Below are positions 22,171 through 34,262 of a stretch of DNA of 64,000 nt, piece by piece. Under the pieces are notes generated by a model that was given only the letters and a program-made list of their open reading frames with translations, made no database searches and had not been told where the DNA came from. The first letter of the stretch is position 1; every line of letters starts with the position of its first letter. Origin of the DNA: Turritopsis dohrnii (taxonomy: Eukaryota; Cnidaria; Hydrozoa; Anthoathecata; Oceaniidae); assembly GCA_027922465.2 (NCBI GenBank), contig BQMF02000056.1, forward strand, positions 1,178,001 through 1,242,000, read 5' to 3'. Made by a program: the position numbers and the translations under genes.

Positions 22171-22428
22171 GAAGCCACCCGCTTCACGTAAGATTTGTTG
22201 ATCTGAAACACTCCAAGAGACAAGAGAAAAATATATTATAAAAACTCCTTAAATAGGTTTATTCTTCATGAAAATTCCATCGTATCTATATTAAATACAC
22301 TCCAATTTCCACCAATTCGTTTGCGATAATAGTCTACTACATTTTTCTCGTATTAAAACCACGTAAAACTGTGAAAAACAGTAGACTTACTTGCGAGCGC
22401 TTCAGACGACGATATTTATTTCAAAGGT

Positions 22429-23650
22429 AGACTGTGCCCTTGGATAGAAAAGCTACAAGGGACCTAATGGATTATCGTGACCGAATGCTAAGAAAAGCCA
22501 GGAAAACGAACTTAGAGAACGATTGGAAGATCTTCAGCAATTACGTAATCGCTGCAGTAACATATTACACAAAAGGTTGCAGCACGTACTACCAAAATCT
22601 AATCAACGAACATCAACATCAACCAAAGCAATTCTGGAATATCGTCAAAAAAGTCTTTCCTGCAAAACATCAATCAAGCGTGACTAATTGGAACAAAGAG
22701 AAAAGGTACAGGAGTTCTCAGATTATTTCTCTGGTATTGTAAACGAACTTAAACAAAATTCATTTAAGCTGGTCAATTTCGCATGGAGAAAACTTTTACC
22801 ATCTCAAACAAAAACTAGCTCAATTTTTCATTTTGCATATGTCTTGAATGTTTTTGTAGAAAAGCAGTTAAAGAACCTTAAAAGAAAGAAAGCTTCTGGT
22901 TGAGACGAACTTCCTGCAACCATGCCAAAGGACTGTGCTAGTTCTCTTTCACCCATAATTACTCATGTCCTCAAACTATCGCTACAAACTGTAACATTTC
23001 CTGAACATTGGAAGAAAGCCCGAATAACACCTGTTCATAAAGCAGTCCGAAACAACCAATCAGAGAACTGTCGACCAATATCAATACTTCCTATACTTTC
23101 TAAGATCATTGAAAAGGCCGTGCAGTGGCAAGTCAATGATTGTCTTGAACACCAACTCTTTTGTCAGAGAGCCAGTTTGGCTATATTAAGAAATGTTCCA
23201 CTGACCAAGCAGCATTACATTTATGTGATGAGATCAGAAAAAATGTAAATGATGGTAAACTAGTTGCATGTGTATTCATTGATCTATGCCGTTGTTTTGA
23301 TACCATTAACCATGCATCTCTTATTGATAAACTTTCTTCCAATGGCATTTCTGGAAAATAACTTGAATGGTTTAAGTCTTACCTGTTTAATAGGAAACAA
23401 ATCATTGACATTTATGGTGTAAGATTTAAAGAAGAACCAGTAACTTCAGGTGTTTCCCAGGGATCTATGCTGGGTCCTGTACTGTTTTTGATATTGTTTG
23501 ATAGTTTTGCAAAATGTTTACACCACCCAGTGTTATCAAGTATGCTGGCTGGCAAATAGTGACATCGTTGTATTGAATCGATGTATCAACAAAGATCTTG
23601 ATTTTCAAATTCTCAAATTCTCTGAATCGCAAGACTTAAGCAAGTTGTCC
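22429..23650 (+). mobile_element. LINE fragment: linker and reverse transcriptase
   Basis: Plus-strand homology runs from a 5' truncation at about 22429 (CPW... then RDRMLRKARKTNLENDW) to about 23650. Stops and frameshifts interrupt it at about 22690, 22903, 23150 and 23361. The YADD box itself is ruined (KYAGW at about 23540). The element faces away from the ORF1 relic at 21.5-22.2 kb, so they are not one unit. Confidence 0.72.
22434..23550 (+). pseudogene. broken LINE reverse transcriptase
   Basis: Ordered pieces: KQFWNIVKKVFPAK, KKASG-DELPA, FPEHWKKARITPVHKA, CRPISILPILSKIIEK, FGYIKKCSTDQAALHL, VFIDLCRCFDTINH, and SQGSMLGPVLFLIL. These match RT motifs 1 to 4 of LINEs. The aspartate of the first catalytic motif (FIDL) is kept while the YADD motif is lost. 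Confidence 0.72.
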
Positions 23651-24430
23651 GTGTAAATGTTACGTATAATTTGCATTATGGTGGGCTTTTCAGTGTTGTA
23701 AATGTTTTCTTTCCACAGGAATCTAACCGAGTTTTTGTCGTCATTCAATAACTGTACCTGGTGAAACACATAATCAATATCAGCTACTACAGTTTCATGG
23801 CAATGTCATCTGAATAATCTTGCTCTGGAAAAACGTATGGTTTGTTTGGATGTAACTAATCAATCCACCCGTCAACATTGTTGTGAACTGACAGATGTAC
23901 TTCAGATCCTATCGAAGACTATGCAGACAATTGTGAACATTATTCCTTCGTGTTTGAGATATATGATTAGTGCGCATTTCACGACCAGACTGCGTCAAAA
24001 ATGTAGTAACACGGACATGAGATGACGTGGTGATTCCATCAGTAGACTTGAGACGACATGTAGATCGCTCTGTCATCGTCAAAATGTTGATTGTGGAATC
24101 GCATTAGATTGCATAGCACGACAAGATTGCGTCAAAAAAGGAGCAGCAGAACTGCACATAAATGATGATCTTTTTCTGAATCTTCTGCAACAGTCAGTCT
24201 TTATATCATCTTTCTTTCGTCGATCAACATTACGTTGTCATAGAATATTATTCAACCAACTGACTCCTTGATTATTTATCAGTTATTAAAACACATACAA
24301 CGTGATGTCATCAATCATACACGTACGTATAACAATAATGATTATTTCGACTTGTTTTTTAAAATAGATAAAAAATTGTTTCAATATATTTCTTGAAAAA
24401 AATACAACTGCTCTCTTCACTCTTGTTTCC
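23651..24430. other. non-coding stretch, nothing recognised
   Basis: Contains diffuse short words around CGACAAGATTGCGTCAAAAA and GACTGCGTCAAAAATG that may be old repeat sequence, but no coding signal or paired ends. Confidence 0.4.
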
Positions 24431-24432
24431 TA

Positions 24433-25377
24433 GGGCCTGATTATATGAGGCGGGTTGGCTCGGTGCTGGCTCGTTTACAACCCGGCACCAACTTGCTATT
24501 ATATGGCAAAATTCAAACGAGCCGAAACCGAGCCAACTCGTTTACAACCCGGGAAAAAAATCAAGATGGTGCATTCATTAACTAAACAACGCATAAGAAA
24601 TCAGCGAAGGTTGATTTTAATAAACACTTTTTTAGAGATGTCATCCAAGGTTTTATTGTTATGTTTACACAGAAAGTTAATGTTCCAAAAGATTCTAAAT
24701 TTTATGTTTTCCAAAGAAAACATCCTCAGAAAAAAATTGCTTTTGAGAAAACACCAGAGAAAAAGTAGAAAAAAGAGACAAATTTGGTTTAGAAAGTGTC
24801 ATACAGATAAGTGGTGGGTGGATATGATGTTGGCTGTTGGACCAACAGAAGATTTATGGAAAAAGAATTTTAGACTTTCTTGGACTTTCTCTCCAAATCA
24901 CAGGGCATTGATTGTCAGTAGAAAGAAAGGTTGCGGCAGTAGTATTGTATTTTTTAAAAGATACAGGCTCAATGACGATGACGATGTCCATTTGAATTTA
25001 TTTTCGCTAATGTTCTTTTTTTCTTCAACAGAAAGGACTGCTGCTCTTCCAGCTAGTGTATGTGTTGGTTGTAATTTACTGCATATTCAGCTCGTCTACC
25101 ATTATTGATTGATTATTTCAAGCTACTTTGCATGCGCCAACCCGTTTCTGTCCCGGGATAAGCTATTATATGGCTGAGTCAGCTCGCCTAAAGCGAGCTG
25201 GCCCGGGTTGAGAAAACGAGCTGGCTCGGCAAGTGAGCCAACCCGTTTTCAACCCGCCTCATATAATCGAAATCGTCCTTGTAGAACTATTTTCTGCAAC
25301 AGCCGGGTTGTGTTTAAAAATAGATTTCCCTTTAAACGAGCCAGCACCGGGTCAACCCGCCTCATATAATCAGCCCC
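24433..25377 (+). mobile_element. PIF/Harbinger element with internal deletion
   Basis: Terminal inverted repeats GGGCCTGATTATATGAGGCG (left) and its inverse at 25358-25377 (one mismatch, TGAGGCGGGTTG continuing inward). Flanks CTA and TTA resemble a 3-bp TWA duplication with one change. A second copy of the right-end word CAACCCGCCTCATATAATC lies at about 25250, so the right end is doubled. The interior encodes only the N-terminal part of a Harbinger transposase; the DDE catalytic part is missing. Confidence 0.75.
24455..25108 (+). pseudogene. truncated PIF/Harbinger transposase
   Basis: In the 217-codon frame, from about residue 105, CHTDKWWVDMMLAVGPTEDL is followed by WKKNFRLSWTFSPNHRAL. 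This matches the region just before the DDE_Tnp_4 catalytic domain (usually ..W..NFRMS...F..L). After about residue 160 the frame shifts (KDTGSMTM is readable in another frame) and homology ends. The first 50 codons are transposon end sequence, so the annotated start is not genuine. No catalytic residues remain. Confidence 0.65.
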
Positions 25378-25644
25378 TTAATATACCTCCATGGGACCGG
25401 AGAAAATGTTCGAAAGAAGGTTAGTTGGGAAAGAAAAAGCAACAAAGTAGACGAAACAAAGCAACTGTAGGGTGGGCAGGGCAGTTATCCACTATCAAAG
25501 GGATTTGCGATTTTGGCTCTCAAACCTTTTCTCCAGTTCACGGACCCAATCCTCAAACAGATCACCGTCCATCTAACTGTCTTGTTGTCCTCTCTAGCGC
25601 CAAGGAAGGGGTCTCAAATTTTTAATCACCTTGGTTTCTTTAAT

Positions 25645-26460
25645 TACGGTAGCAGCGTAAGCGAATACCGTATTAAAACACCCTTGGACTCCTACTACTA
25701 CTACTACTCCGGCCGAAACGGCAGTTTTTAGCCTACGATTTAGAGTATGCGAGTCCCCACTAAAAACTCAATATACTTTCTAATGAACGAACGCAGCCTT
25801 TTGAATTTTCGAAGGTTTTCAATCACATACATTTAAAATACGTTTTCTTTGATATTTTATCACTTAATTGATGAAGGAATGGATATTAATCAAATAGGTC
25901 TACATAAAACTGGGACTTTTAGTTACTTTTATGGTACTGAATCAATGAACTTTGGCACTTGAAAATAGATATGTTTTCCGTGTCAGTAAAGCACAGATCA
26001 GACTTTCTTATTACTTTCTACGTTTGTTAGCTATCTGTTCTGTCTTTGAACATCAAGGTTTTCAAAAATCGAGTTAAAAAAAGGCAGTTATCTGTTTGAA
26101 TTCATTTTCGGTTTCAAAAAATTATAATTCAAAACATACATTATTTTTTCGAAGAAACGCGTTTTTTTTTTCTACATAAGCTCTTATAAAAAAACGTACG
26201 TTATAAACAGCTCATGCATGTATAATTCTTTTGTCTTCTAATAAATTAAATTGCTGGTGTGTTGCGATTAGACCCTATTTACACGAGTTAGTAATTTTAA
26301 ACATTATATTATCGTTCATGCCTGTTTTCCCCCAGTAAGATATCTCAAGAAATAACGTTTACAGAACGTTTAAGAACTTTAAGTAAAATTTCAAATTTAA
26401 AAGTATTCTTGTGGCAAGTACTTTTGCTGCTACCGTTTTGCGCCATCTGGCTTTTGTTTA
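25645..26460 (+). repeat. dispersed repeat, copy 1 (second at 32862-33590)
   Basis: Both copies begin GTAGCAGCGTAAGCGAATAC and continue with TATTAAAACACCCTTGGACT, a CTA/CTC-rich microsatellite, and GGCCGAAACGGCAGTTTTTA. They then match patchily (GAACGCAG, ACGCGTTTTTTT, GACCCCATTTACA-like words). Both finish with GCTACCGTTTTGCGCCATCT. Same orientation, roughly 0.75-0.8 kb, no coding domain. Confidence 0.65.
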
Positions 26461-26477
26461 TTAATTACAAACAAGTA

Positions 26478-26800
26478 ATTTATGTTGGTAACTTATGAGC
26501 GTGTGCATTACCAGCTGCCACGCCTGTTAACCTCTGCTTACAAAACTTTCCGCCTATATTTCTCCTTGTTGAAATGAATCGTCGTCTTTGGCAATGCTTG
26601 GTAGAATAATCTGAATTCATCGGCATTGTAGATATCAGCAAGCGAATAGTTTGATAAAATTGTGGGTAGTCTTGTCTCGAACCAAGGTATCGTCATTTCT
26701 TCTGAAACAGCGTCAGACATCATTAAAAAAGGATGATATTTAAGAAGAAACAGCGTCAATCATCATTAAAAAGTATGATATTTGAAAAGTATGATATTTA
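26478..26800 (-). pseudogene. pogo/Tigger transposase fragment
   Basis: The minus-strand frame 26759-26538 includes WFETRLPTILSNYSLADIYN, then ADEFRLFYQALP, the stretch around the first catalytic Asp of the DDE_1 transposase (usually IYNADETGLFY). In this copy the residue after DE is F. A frameshift then gives GGKFCKQRLTGVAAGNA, continuing the family. Both ends of the element are missing. It is the only Tc1/mariner-class transposase piece I recognise here. Confidence 0.7.
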
Positions 26801-28470
26801 AGAAGAATAATCTGTATTGTTAAAGCTTCTTGCGCCATCAGGATCGGAAAGGGACGTGCAGCTGCCATTTTTAAATTGTGGTAAACAATGTAGGTTTGTA
26901 TGTTTTTACTCATCGAATTTGAACCTTTTTGCCATGAAAATTAGATCGCGCAAAGATAATTCTAACGTTTTCTAAACATTTTCGAAAGAGTTTCGACATA
27001 CCCAACTAAATATCAGTCATAGAACCAAACTGATGGTTGCACTTTTTCTCTTACCGAGGGTTCTATCGATCCAACTTGAAATATAGGCATTTGATAAAGC
27101 AAATCCAGAGAAAATCGCTTCCATTTAGTGAAAGTTCCGCTTATGCGGCGTTCAAGGAGCCATGGATTTATTTACACACTTCAAAGAATGATCATCAAAT
27201 CTGCACAAAACGACCATGGGACCTTCGATTTAGACCCAGTTCAATTTAGATTCGCTAGAAAACGTCACTGCAGCTTTTAATAGCAATAATGCAGTATTTT
27301 ATGGAGGAACTATGAAATCTTAAATTAACCTAATACATGCTGTTGAAAACTTGCTTCAAAATCTTGGAAAAAGCCAGTTTTTTCGAGATATAGGCTGAGG
27401 ATTGTGTCTTTTCTTTTGCTTCTGCAAAATGAAAACAATTTCATTGTGGCTGCTTTAAAGCAAGTGTTGATTATAGTATAATTATTAGCATCATAATTCG
27501 TTGTCCATAAATATGAAGAGAGTTAAATATTATCTTATCTATATACAAATTTTCTTGTGTCAACTGAACGAAAACCATTTTATTGATTTATGTAAACATT
27601 TTTGCTATCAGTTTCTGTTAAACAAAAGTACATACAGTGAATGTTATGAAATTACGTTTGAATGACCTCATCTCATACAATTAAACACATCGATAGCAAT
27701 CTTGCGTTTTCGTTGTGTAATAATCGAAGGCCAAAACCTGCTCTTTCTATGAGGATTAGTATGGTAATTTTCCTTGTCAACTTTCCTTTCATGCAATGTT
27801 AAGAGTGGGGAGGATTTTTCTATTGAAAGTATACGTACGTACGTGTTGTTTCGAAAAAAGTACTCTCCTAGACTCGTTTCTTAGTTACCAATTGATGGAG
27901 AAGTGTGAAAGGCAATTATTAAGCACTTATCTTTCTCAAGACAATTGCTTTTCACACTTATTTTATCTTCTCGCATTTTACTTTTCGGATTTTATCCTTT
28001 TGTTGTTTTTTTATTTTGAAGATCTCTCATTGATAACAGTAGTTTTTGTATAGACTTTGTTTTTTTATTCAGTTAATTGTCGGACGGAAAATCGATACTT
28101 TTAACGCTCACAAAAGACTTTAAAGAAACAACTGTGCTACTTTGAAGTGTTGATTAGCTGGTATGGACATAAGTTCTTCCAAAACAGTTAAAAGTGAGAT
28201 AGAAAAAGTTTTTTATTTTATAATATCACAAGGAAAAGTGAATTGTCGGAATCGACAGAAATTGAGATTGAACAACACTAGGTTTTTGAGCTGTTCTATC
28301 CAAAGTAACAAGATTTTCCATACTAGATATGCCTAAATTAATAACTTATTATATACTAAATGAAAACCTATAATTTGACTAATACCACTCGAAATTTCCG
28401 TTCGACAAAAAGTGAATAAATCAAAAAGAACTTAAAGTACAACAGAAAAAATACTTCAAGTTGCAAATTT
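26801..28470. other. non-coding stretch, nothing recognised
   Basis: No coding signal. The short frames at 27037-27249 and 27796-28053 have no recognisable domain and a composition like the surrounding AT-rich DNA. A GTCGGACGGAAA word at 28079 recurs at 28827 and 28981 and, inverted, near 28398. Confidence 0.4.
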
Positions 28471-28474
28471 ACTT

Positions 28475-28620
28475 AAAGAAACAATGTCTTTGATACCATT
28501 GCTGACATAAACCAGGGCATGGCATCCTCTCTTCATCTTTACATTGTATGTATTCCCCCAAACACAAAGCACAGTTATTTTCGTCAGGTATATTGGATAA
28601 TTCATGACCACAAATGACAA
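28475..28620 (-). pseudogene. zinc-finger-like fragment, possibly from a transposase
   Basis: The minus strand reads NCALCLGEY, QCKDEERMPCPGLCQQW and YQRHCF, a C-x2-C...C...C-x3-C...H-C arrangement like a small PHD-type finger. Such fingers end some pogo-like transposases, and a pogo fragment lies 2 kb upstream, but the link is not demonstrated. The open run is short and no ATG fits. Confidence 0.35.
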
Positions 28621-29546
28621 CATCGTCGCCAGAATATCATTATGGGAATTCGAATGGAATCAAATTTGAAATTCCAATTCGAAGCAATAACTTGGTTGAA
28701 TAACTATTTGAAATTGGATAAACTATGCAATTAAGTACATTGGCAAGAGTTTAGGAGAAAGAAATAAGAAATTTTTCTTGATGTTCTGGAGGTGGTTAGA
28801 GGTGAAGAATTTATTTGTCTACTTTTGTCGGACGGAATCATTCGAAATAAATCACAATTCCATTAGGTATTTCAAGTTAAAATGATAATCTTTCTTACAT
28901 ACATCGATATTTTAGAAACATAAAGGTTTGGTAGTTGTCCTTTATTTTTCTATGAAGAAGTTTTTTGATTTGACTTTATTGTCGGGCGGAAAAAATAGAG
29001 AGCACTAACTTAAACGATTTTTTTGGACCATAATTCATGCCCTACTGTTCCAATTAAGATGTTTTATAAGCTACTTATAAAATTTCTTACCAGCATTAAG
29101 TAAAGTCTCGATTTTTGAAAATTTCGAGACATTTTTTCGTATCACCGAGACCTTTTTTATAACAGAGTCTATATTTTGATATCCATATACTGATGTAGAT
29201 AACCTGCTAAAACATGAATTAATAATAATAACAACAATAATTAATACTTTACATTTTCAATTTACTATTCAGTATGGAATTTCACTCTGAGTGAGTGATA
29301 GGAAAATGAAGTTATAATATTTTCAGAGTTTACACACATCAACAAAGTAATAATTCCTATTATATCTTAATTAATAGTTGTGTGATTCTACGATTTTCAA
29401 ATAAAACTATCCTCCCAAGCAAACAGAATTTCCAAAAACTGAGACTTCTGAAACAACTTTCTGAGTTCTGTCATCTTTGAAATATCATTTTGCAGGAACA
29501 ATTTAACATCTTTGGATTTGTAATTGAAACCAATGTGATGTATTGA

Positions 29547-29710
29547 TATATTAATTTATGATATCCGCACACAATGTACCTTTCTACTTACAGCGCAAAG
29601 TTATCGGATAGGGTGGGACTCGTACTCAAAGTGGGACTCGAAATCATGGGTTGGATTTCCACTCACTCCGAGAAAGGTACATTGTCTGCGGAAATCATTA
29701 ATTAATATAT
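29547..29710. mobile_element. hairpin MITE, about 164 bp
   Basis: The left arm TATATTAATTTATGATATCC then ...CAATGTACCTTTCT is mirrored at the right as AGAAAGGTACATTG...GGAAATCATTAATTAATATA. About 35 bases pair with a few mismatches. The centre contains the repeated word GTGGGACTCG. The outer AT-rich ends make the exact border uncertain. Confidence 0.65.
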
Positions 29711-30176
29711 CTTTGGATTTATTCCTTCATTATACAGAAAACACCTAAAATTATGTTTTTTTTGAAAAAGGTAAAAATACTTTTTTAATTATACAAACAT
29801 TTAAGGTGGACTTCTTGTTTCCTGTGCTACACTAAATTCAGGAAAAAATGCTGCATCTCTTATTAAAGAGGAAGCTATACATAATTTATCTGTGCTGATG
29901 TAGTTTATACGTGTTCTTGTTGCAGGGATTTCCAGAGAAACCATCTTTTATTATCCTGATTGTAGTTCCCTTAAGTTGAAATTAATTATTTAACCATGGA
30001 TCAGCAGGGTACTCTAATTGATTTTATGAGTGTCTAGTGCAGAACTTTGTTTTGTCTACGTATTGCGCTGTTTGGTAATGATCAAGAAGACGTTGCTTTG
30101 GGTCAGTTTGCTCTATTTCTTATTAACCTTGTACTTAATATAATTTGTTTTATTTTCTTTCTATTTGATCATCTTT

Positions 30177-30834
30177 GTTACACCGTCAAAGTCGTAACTC
30201 CGTCAAATGTAGTAAATTTTCTACGACAAATGTAGTTATTCCGTTAAATGTAGCAACGCTAAATGTAGCAAAAGTCAACCACAAATGCAATAACTCTGTC
30301 AAATGTAGTAAACTTACGACAATTGTAGTAAACGCATTTTATTGTATTGCCACCTGATAGCTTTTGAAAAGTTACCTGGTGAAGACGTTTATGTGTTTTG
30401 CTTAATTATGACTGATTTTATATGAACTAACGTGCTGCAAATGCGCATGCGCAAATTCTATGCATTTTACACAGCCATCTGATAGCACTGGTAGAAATAC
30501 TTGACAAAGAACTTAATGTGTTTTTCTTAAATACGGCTCCATTCAGCTCATATTAGTGTCTTGATTATACAGCCACCTGATAGCCCTTGAAAAGTTACCT
30601 GGTGAAGACCTTTACGTGTTTGGCCTAATTATGGCTCATTCCAAACTTAAAGATGTTTACCACATTTGTCGTAAGTTTACTACATTTGATTGAGTTCCTA
30701 CATTTGTTGTAGATTTTTACTACATTTAGCGTTACTATATTTGACGAAAATTTTTATTACATTTAACGGAGTTACTACATTTGTCGTAGAAAATTTACTA
30801 CATTTGACGGAGTTTCTACATTTGACGGTGTAAC
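30177..30834. mobile_element. element with inverted arrays of TACATTTGACG words
   Basis: Starts GTTACACCGTCAAA and ends TTTGACGGTGTAAC. Inside each end is a run of 6-9 imperfect copies of (ACTCC)GTCAAATGTAGTAA at left and TTACTACATTTGACGGAG at right. Between them lie three imperfect copies of a roughly 100-bp unit with GCCACCTGATAGC, GAAAAGTTACCTGGTGAAGA and CTAATTATGGCTCAT. Diverged copies of the unit recur at 39.0-39.4, 40.2-40.4 and 55.2-55.6 kb. It has no coding capacity; small frames in it are repeat artefacts. Confidence 0.7.
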
Positions 30835-32861
30835 AATCTTGACCAGTACATAGATAAACAAGATTTGCAAAAATGCGACTATATGTTTCTCCAAAGTTGC
30901 GAAAATTTTATCAATTATTGTGTGTACATTGATAACCACAATGTGTAAGGCAATTTCATCATAATAAACGTATGGTTTTATACCCTAAAATCACTGGAAA
31001 CAATGTATTTCAACAAAACACTTTGCCTTTTTGTAACTTGAATAAAACTATCTTTTATTATGCAATCAAATTCGTATACAGGTATCCAAAAGAAGAAAAG
31101 AAAAATAATATTAAAAATACCTGGGTACACATAATAAGCAAATAACTATCAAAAGTAATCAAAATCTATATTACCGAATATTATTGTGGCATTTCATGTT
31201 AGGAAAGAAGATTTTTTCAAAAATGTGATGACCTTTAAGTGACATTTTATAAAAAATAAATTCAAGTATTCAGAATAAACATCACTGATTCAACAAATGT
31301 TCACAACCCATTATTGATTATGTAATAAAAGCAAGATTTATATAAATCCCAGATTTTGATAGTGAAAATGCACATCCATAACCAAATGACTGTATAGCTG
31401 AAAGTAGAAGTGTGTATTCTGGATTGATTTCATTTACAAACTGTTATGTTGGGTTGTGTCATTTGATTTATGTTCGTAGTAAGGAAAATTGACAGTATAT
31501 TAATCCATATAAAATAAAATATCATATAATATCAAAACGATACACATGATCATGGCATTAATCCATAGTAAATTATGTTTCTGTTATTAGATTAAACGAC
31601 CTTCCAGGGAAGACACTCAACCACCCAGATTCTTTTTCAAGCTATTATGGTGTCTCAATTTTATGTAAAAAGCTTATACGTAATTGGTTTTCTGAACTTC
31701 TTATTGCATATACTATATCGAGATTGTACTTGCAGTTATTGTAATGTACTCTCTGAGTTAACATAACTGGTTGAACTGATTGTTATCCATATAAAAAGGG
31801 TTTCATGTTGGCTGTTCATCATCCATATGTGTGCTCTTTCACATTTCACAGTTGCCTGGACTACATTATATCAGGACGTAAGATAAAAATAAATCTTCAG
31901 CCTGTCTTTCAATAACAAATTTTTGCCTTTGCACTGAAATCACGGCTTCAATGCTTTACTATTTCAAGCATTTAATAAGCAGTCATCATAATAATATTGT
32001 CAACAAAAACAAAACATACACGACATTGGTATCATTTTTTCTCTCTGTTTTTCACACGTTCATTCAAAAGTTTTTACAAAATCTTTTAGAACAAACGATT
32101 TATTTCCATCATCCAACATTTAATGTATTGAATCATTTTAAAAGCTAGTAGAAAGCAAAAAACTTCCACAATCTGTCTTCACTGACTGAACAAAATGGCG
32201 TGTAGTACGCTGAACAACTAGCCTATATTCTTATCTATCTTGGCTAGAATTTGAATACTGAACTGCGGCTATAAAAGTGAACGGAGAAGGAGGAGAAAAG
32301 GAAATACAATGCCTATTTTAACATATATTTCGCCCTTTGAGGAAATAAACAAATATCATTCATAGGATGGTCACTTCAAATTAGGTCATTTCATTAATTT
32401 CAAGTATGTTTATTTGTGCATTGGTAGATTGTTCCGGTTCATGTCCAAGAAATAAAGAAAATGAAGAAGATAACAGATGAAGTAATTTATTGGTTGTTTA
32501 CTTGCCCGCCAATCTGGTAGAAATATTATTTTGTCTTATATAACGTGGTACATACATTCCATTCATACTCGATTAATTTTCTTTTGTTTATTTCCCTTAT
32601 TCCGTTTGTGCTACAATACAGGCTTGCATTATGGCACTCCGTTCGTCATGATGAATGAGTTCGAGTTTTTGAGATTTCGGAAAATGTTTCCAAGTATGTA
32701 AGGTTTGGGCGTAAATTTGAGTAAATTTCACACCCTTGCGTTTGTTTGAAAAAGAAATTGCCTAACCCTTAAAAAATCCTACATCTGTCCCTGCTCACCC
32801 GAAATCTTTTGACGTGGTCTTTCTTCTTTTTTATAAACCTCGAAGCCAGCCAACTTTTTAG
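30835..32861. other. non-coding stretch, nothing recognised
   Basis: AT-rich DNA without coding signal or paired repeats. Short open frames (for example 31951-32148) have no recognisable domain. Confidence 0.45.
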
Positions 32862-33590
32862 GGTAGCAGCGTAAGCGAATACCCTATTAAAACACCCTTG
32901 GACTCCTACTATTACTCTTCCTCCTCTTTCTACTCCTGCGGCCGAAACGGCAGTTTTTAAGCTACGCTTAACACTATCAGATTTTGTTCAGAAAATCATA
33001 TGAAATCTCACAAAGGAACGCAGTCTAAAAATATTCGAAGGTTACATCCAGCAAACATTCTAAAATAAATTTTTCCCATATTTCATCGCTTAATAATACA
33101 TGAAGAAAGAGATATTTTGGTAGTAAGGCTTTAAGTTAAAAGTAATAAGTAGTTATTTTTACTAAAAATGCTTACTGTTTGGATGTAAGGTACGGTTTTA
33201 TCGTCGGTAGTTCAACCTTAACGAACTTTTTAATTACATCTAAAGTTTGTCAGCTATCTAAACCGTCATTTTGCATTAAATATTTCAAGGATCACAGTTT
33301 TTGGGAAGGTTTCTTGAGTCCATGGAATCTTTGTTATTGTTTTTAATTTTTTTCGAAGCAGACGCGTTTTTTTACACATAAGTTCTTATAATTATTTTCT
33401 TGAAAAAATTCGACTCATGTATGTACATTTCTTTGTCTTGAAAATTATTTGCTGGTGGCGTTTCTTAATAAGACCCCATTTACATTCGATAAGACCTCTT
33501 TACACGAACTATTTTTTTTTGGCAATTTTTGGTCGTGCTTTCGAAAGTATACTGCTTGCTGCTACCGTTTTGCGCCATCTGGCTCTTGTA
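32862..33590 (+). repeat. dispersed repeat, copy 2 (first at 25645-26460)
   Basis: Shares its opening, its GGCCGAAACGGCAGTTTTTA word and its closing TGCTACCGTTTTGCGCCATCTGG-type end with copy 1, in the same orientation. An open frame of 112 codons (33449-33787) begins inside it but shows no known domain and runs out of the repeat. Confidence 0.65.
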
Positions 33591-33929
33591 AATCTTCGAA
33601 CCAAAAACGTAAAAAACATATCATCGAATTATTCTTCCGAAATATCACTTTCCATGATGCTTACGTTAAACTAGCTTCAGATTCAAAAGAACTCGTGTGG
33701 GTTGATGTTTATTTGAAATTAACTTACGTGTTGGGCCAGAAATTTAGCTTGTGTTATCTCGAAGTGGGAACCGAGCTTAAAAAGTAGAATCAAAATTAAC
33801 ACTAACAGGCTTTGTAACATGACCGCTCCCTTGGCTTCGTTCATGATAGTTGATTTAAATGGTATTTACTGACGGTAAGTACACTGTCTGATCGTCATTG
33901 GCAAAAACTTAATGTCTTCAGTCAATCCT

Positions 33930-34262
33930 AAATATAAATACGATTAGTTCATAATGAGAAGTCTTTCTTTGTTTTTATTGGTACGGATTTAGCTGATGGC
34001 GGAAATGTAAGGTTTTCGGACAAGCAGGAGAGTTTGTGATAAATAAGAATGTAGATAAATTTTTTTTGTTCTTAGTGAAGCTCTTCAACTGCCTACAATA
34101 ATATTGGCAAACATTGCGTCGTATTTATTTACTTATTTATTTATCAAAAACAATCCTATGCATCTGAAAACTTACATTTCCTCCATCAAGTGCGCATAAC
34201 AAGAAAGAAAGACTTTTCATTGTGAACTAATTGTATTTATATAAAAAAAGTAGTATTATCAA
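33930..34262. mobile_element. hairpin MITE just upstream of TSR gene 2
   Basis: The left arm (about 33932-34022) contains ATTAGTTCATAATGAGAAGT, CTTTCTTTG and GGCGGAAATGTAAG. The right arm (about 34160-34262) is its inverse, with ACTTACATTTCC and ACTTTTCATTGTGAACTAAT. It ends about 70 bp before the ATG of TSR gene 2. One arm of the same family is found at 35690-35785 in the second intron of that gene. Confidence 0.6.

Noticed and set aside
24455..25108. Functional Harbinger transposase
   Set aside because: The DDE catalytic part is absent, the first 50 codons are terminal repeat, and a frameshift ends the homology.
30047..30357. Two overlapping ORFs before the TACATTTGACG element
   Set aside because: The second is translated from the repeat array; the first is AT-rich hydrophobic sequence without support.
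33449..33787. 112-codon plus-strand ORF
   Set aside because: Begins inside a dispersed repeat and shows no recognisable domain; the other repeat copy does not keep the frame.
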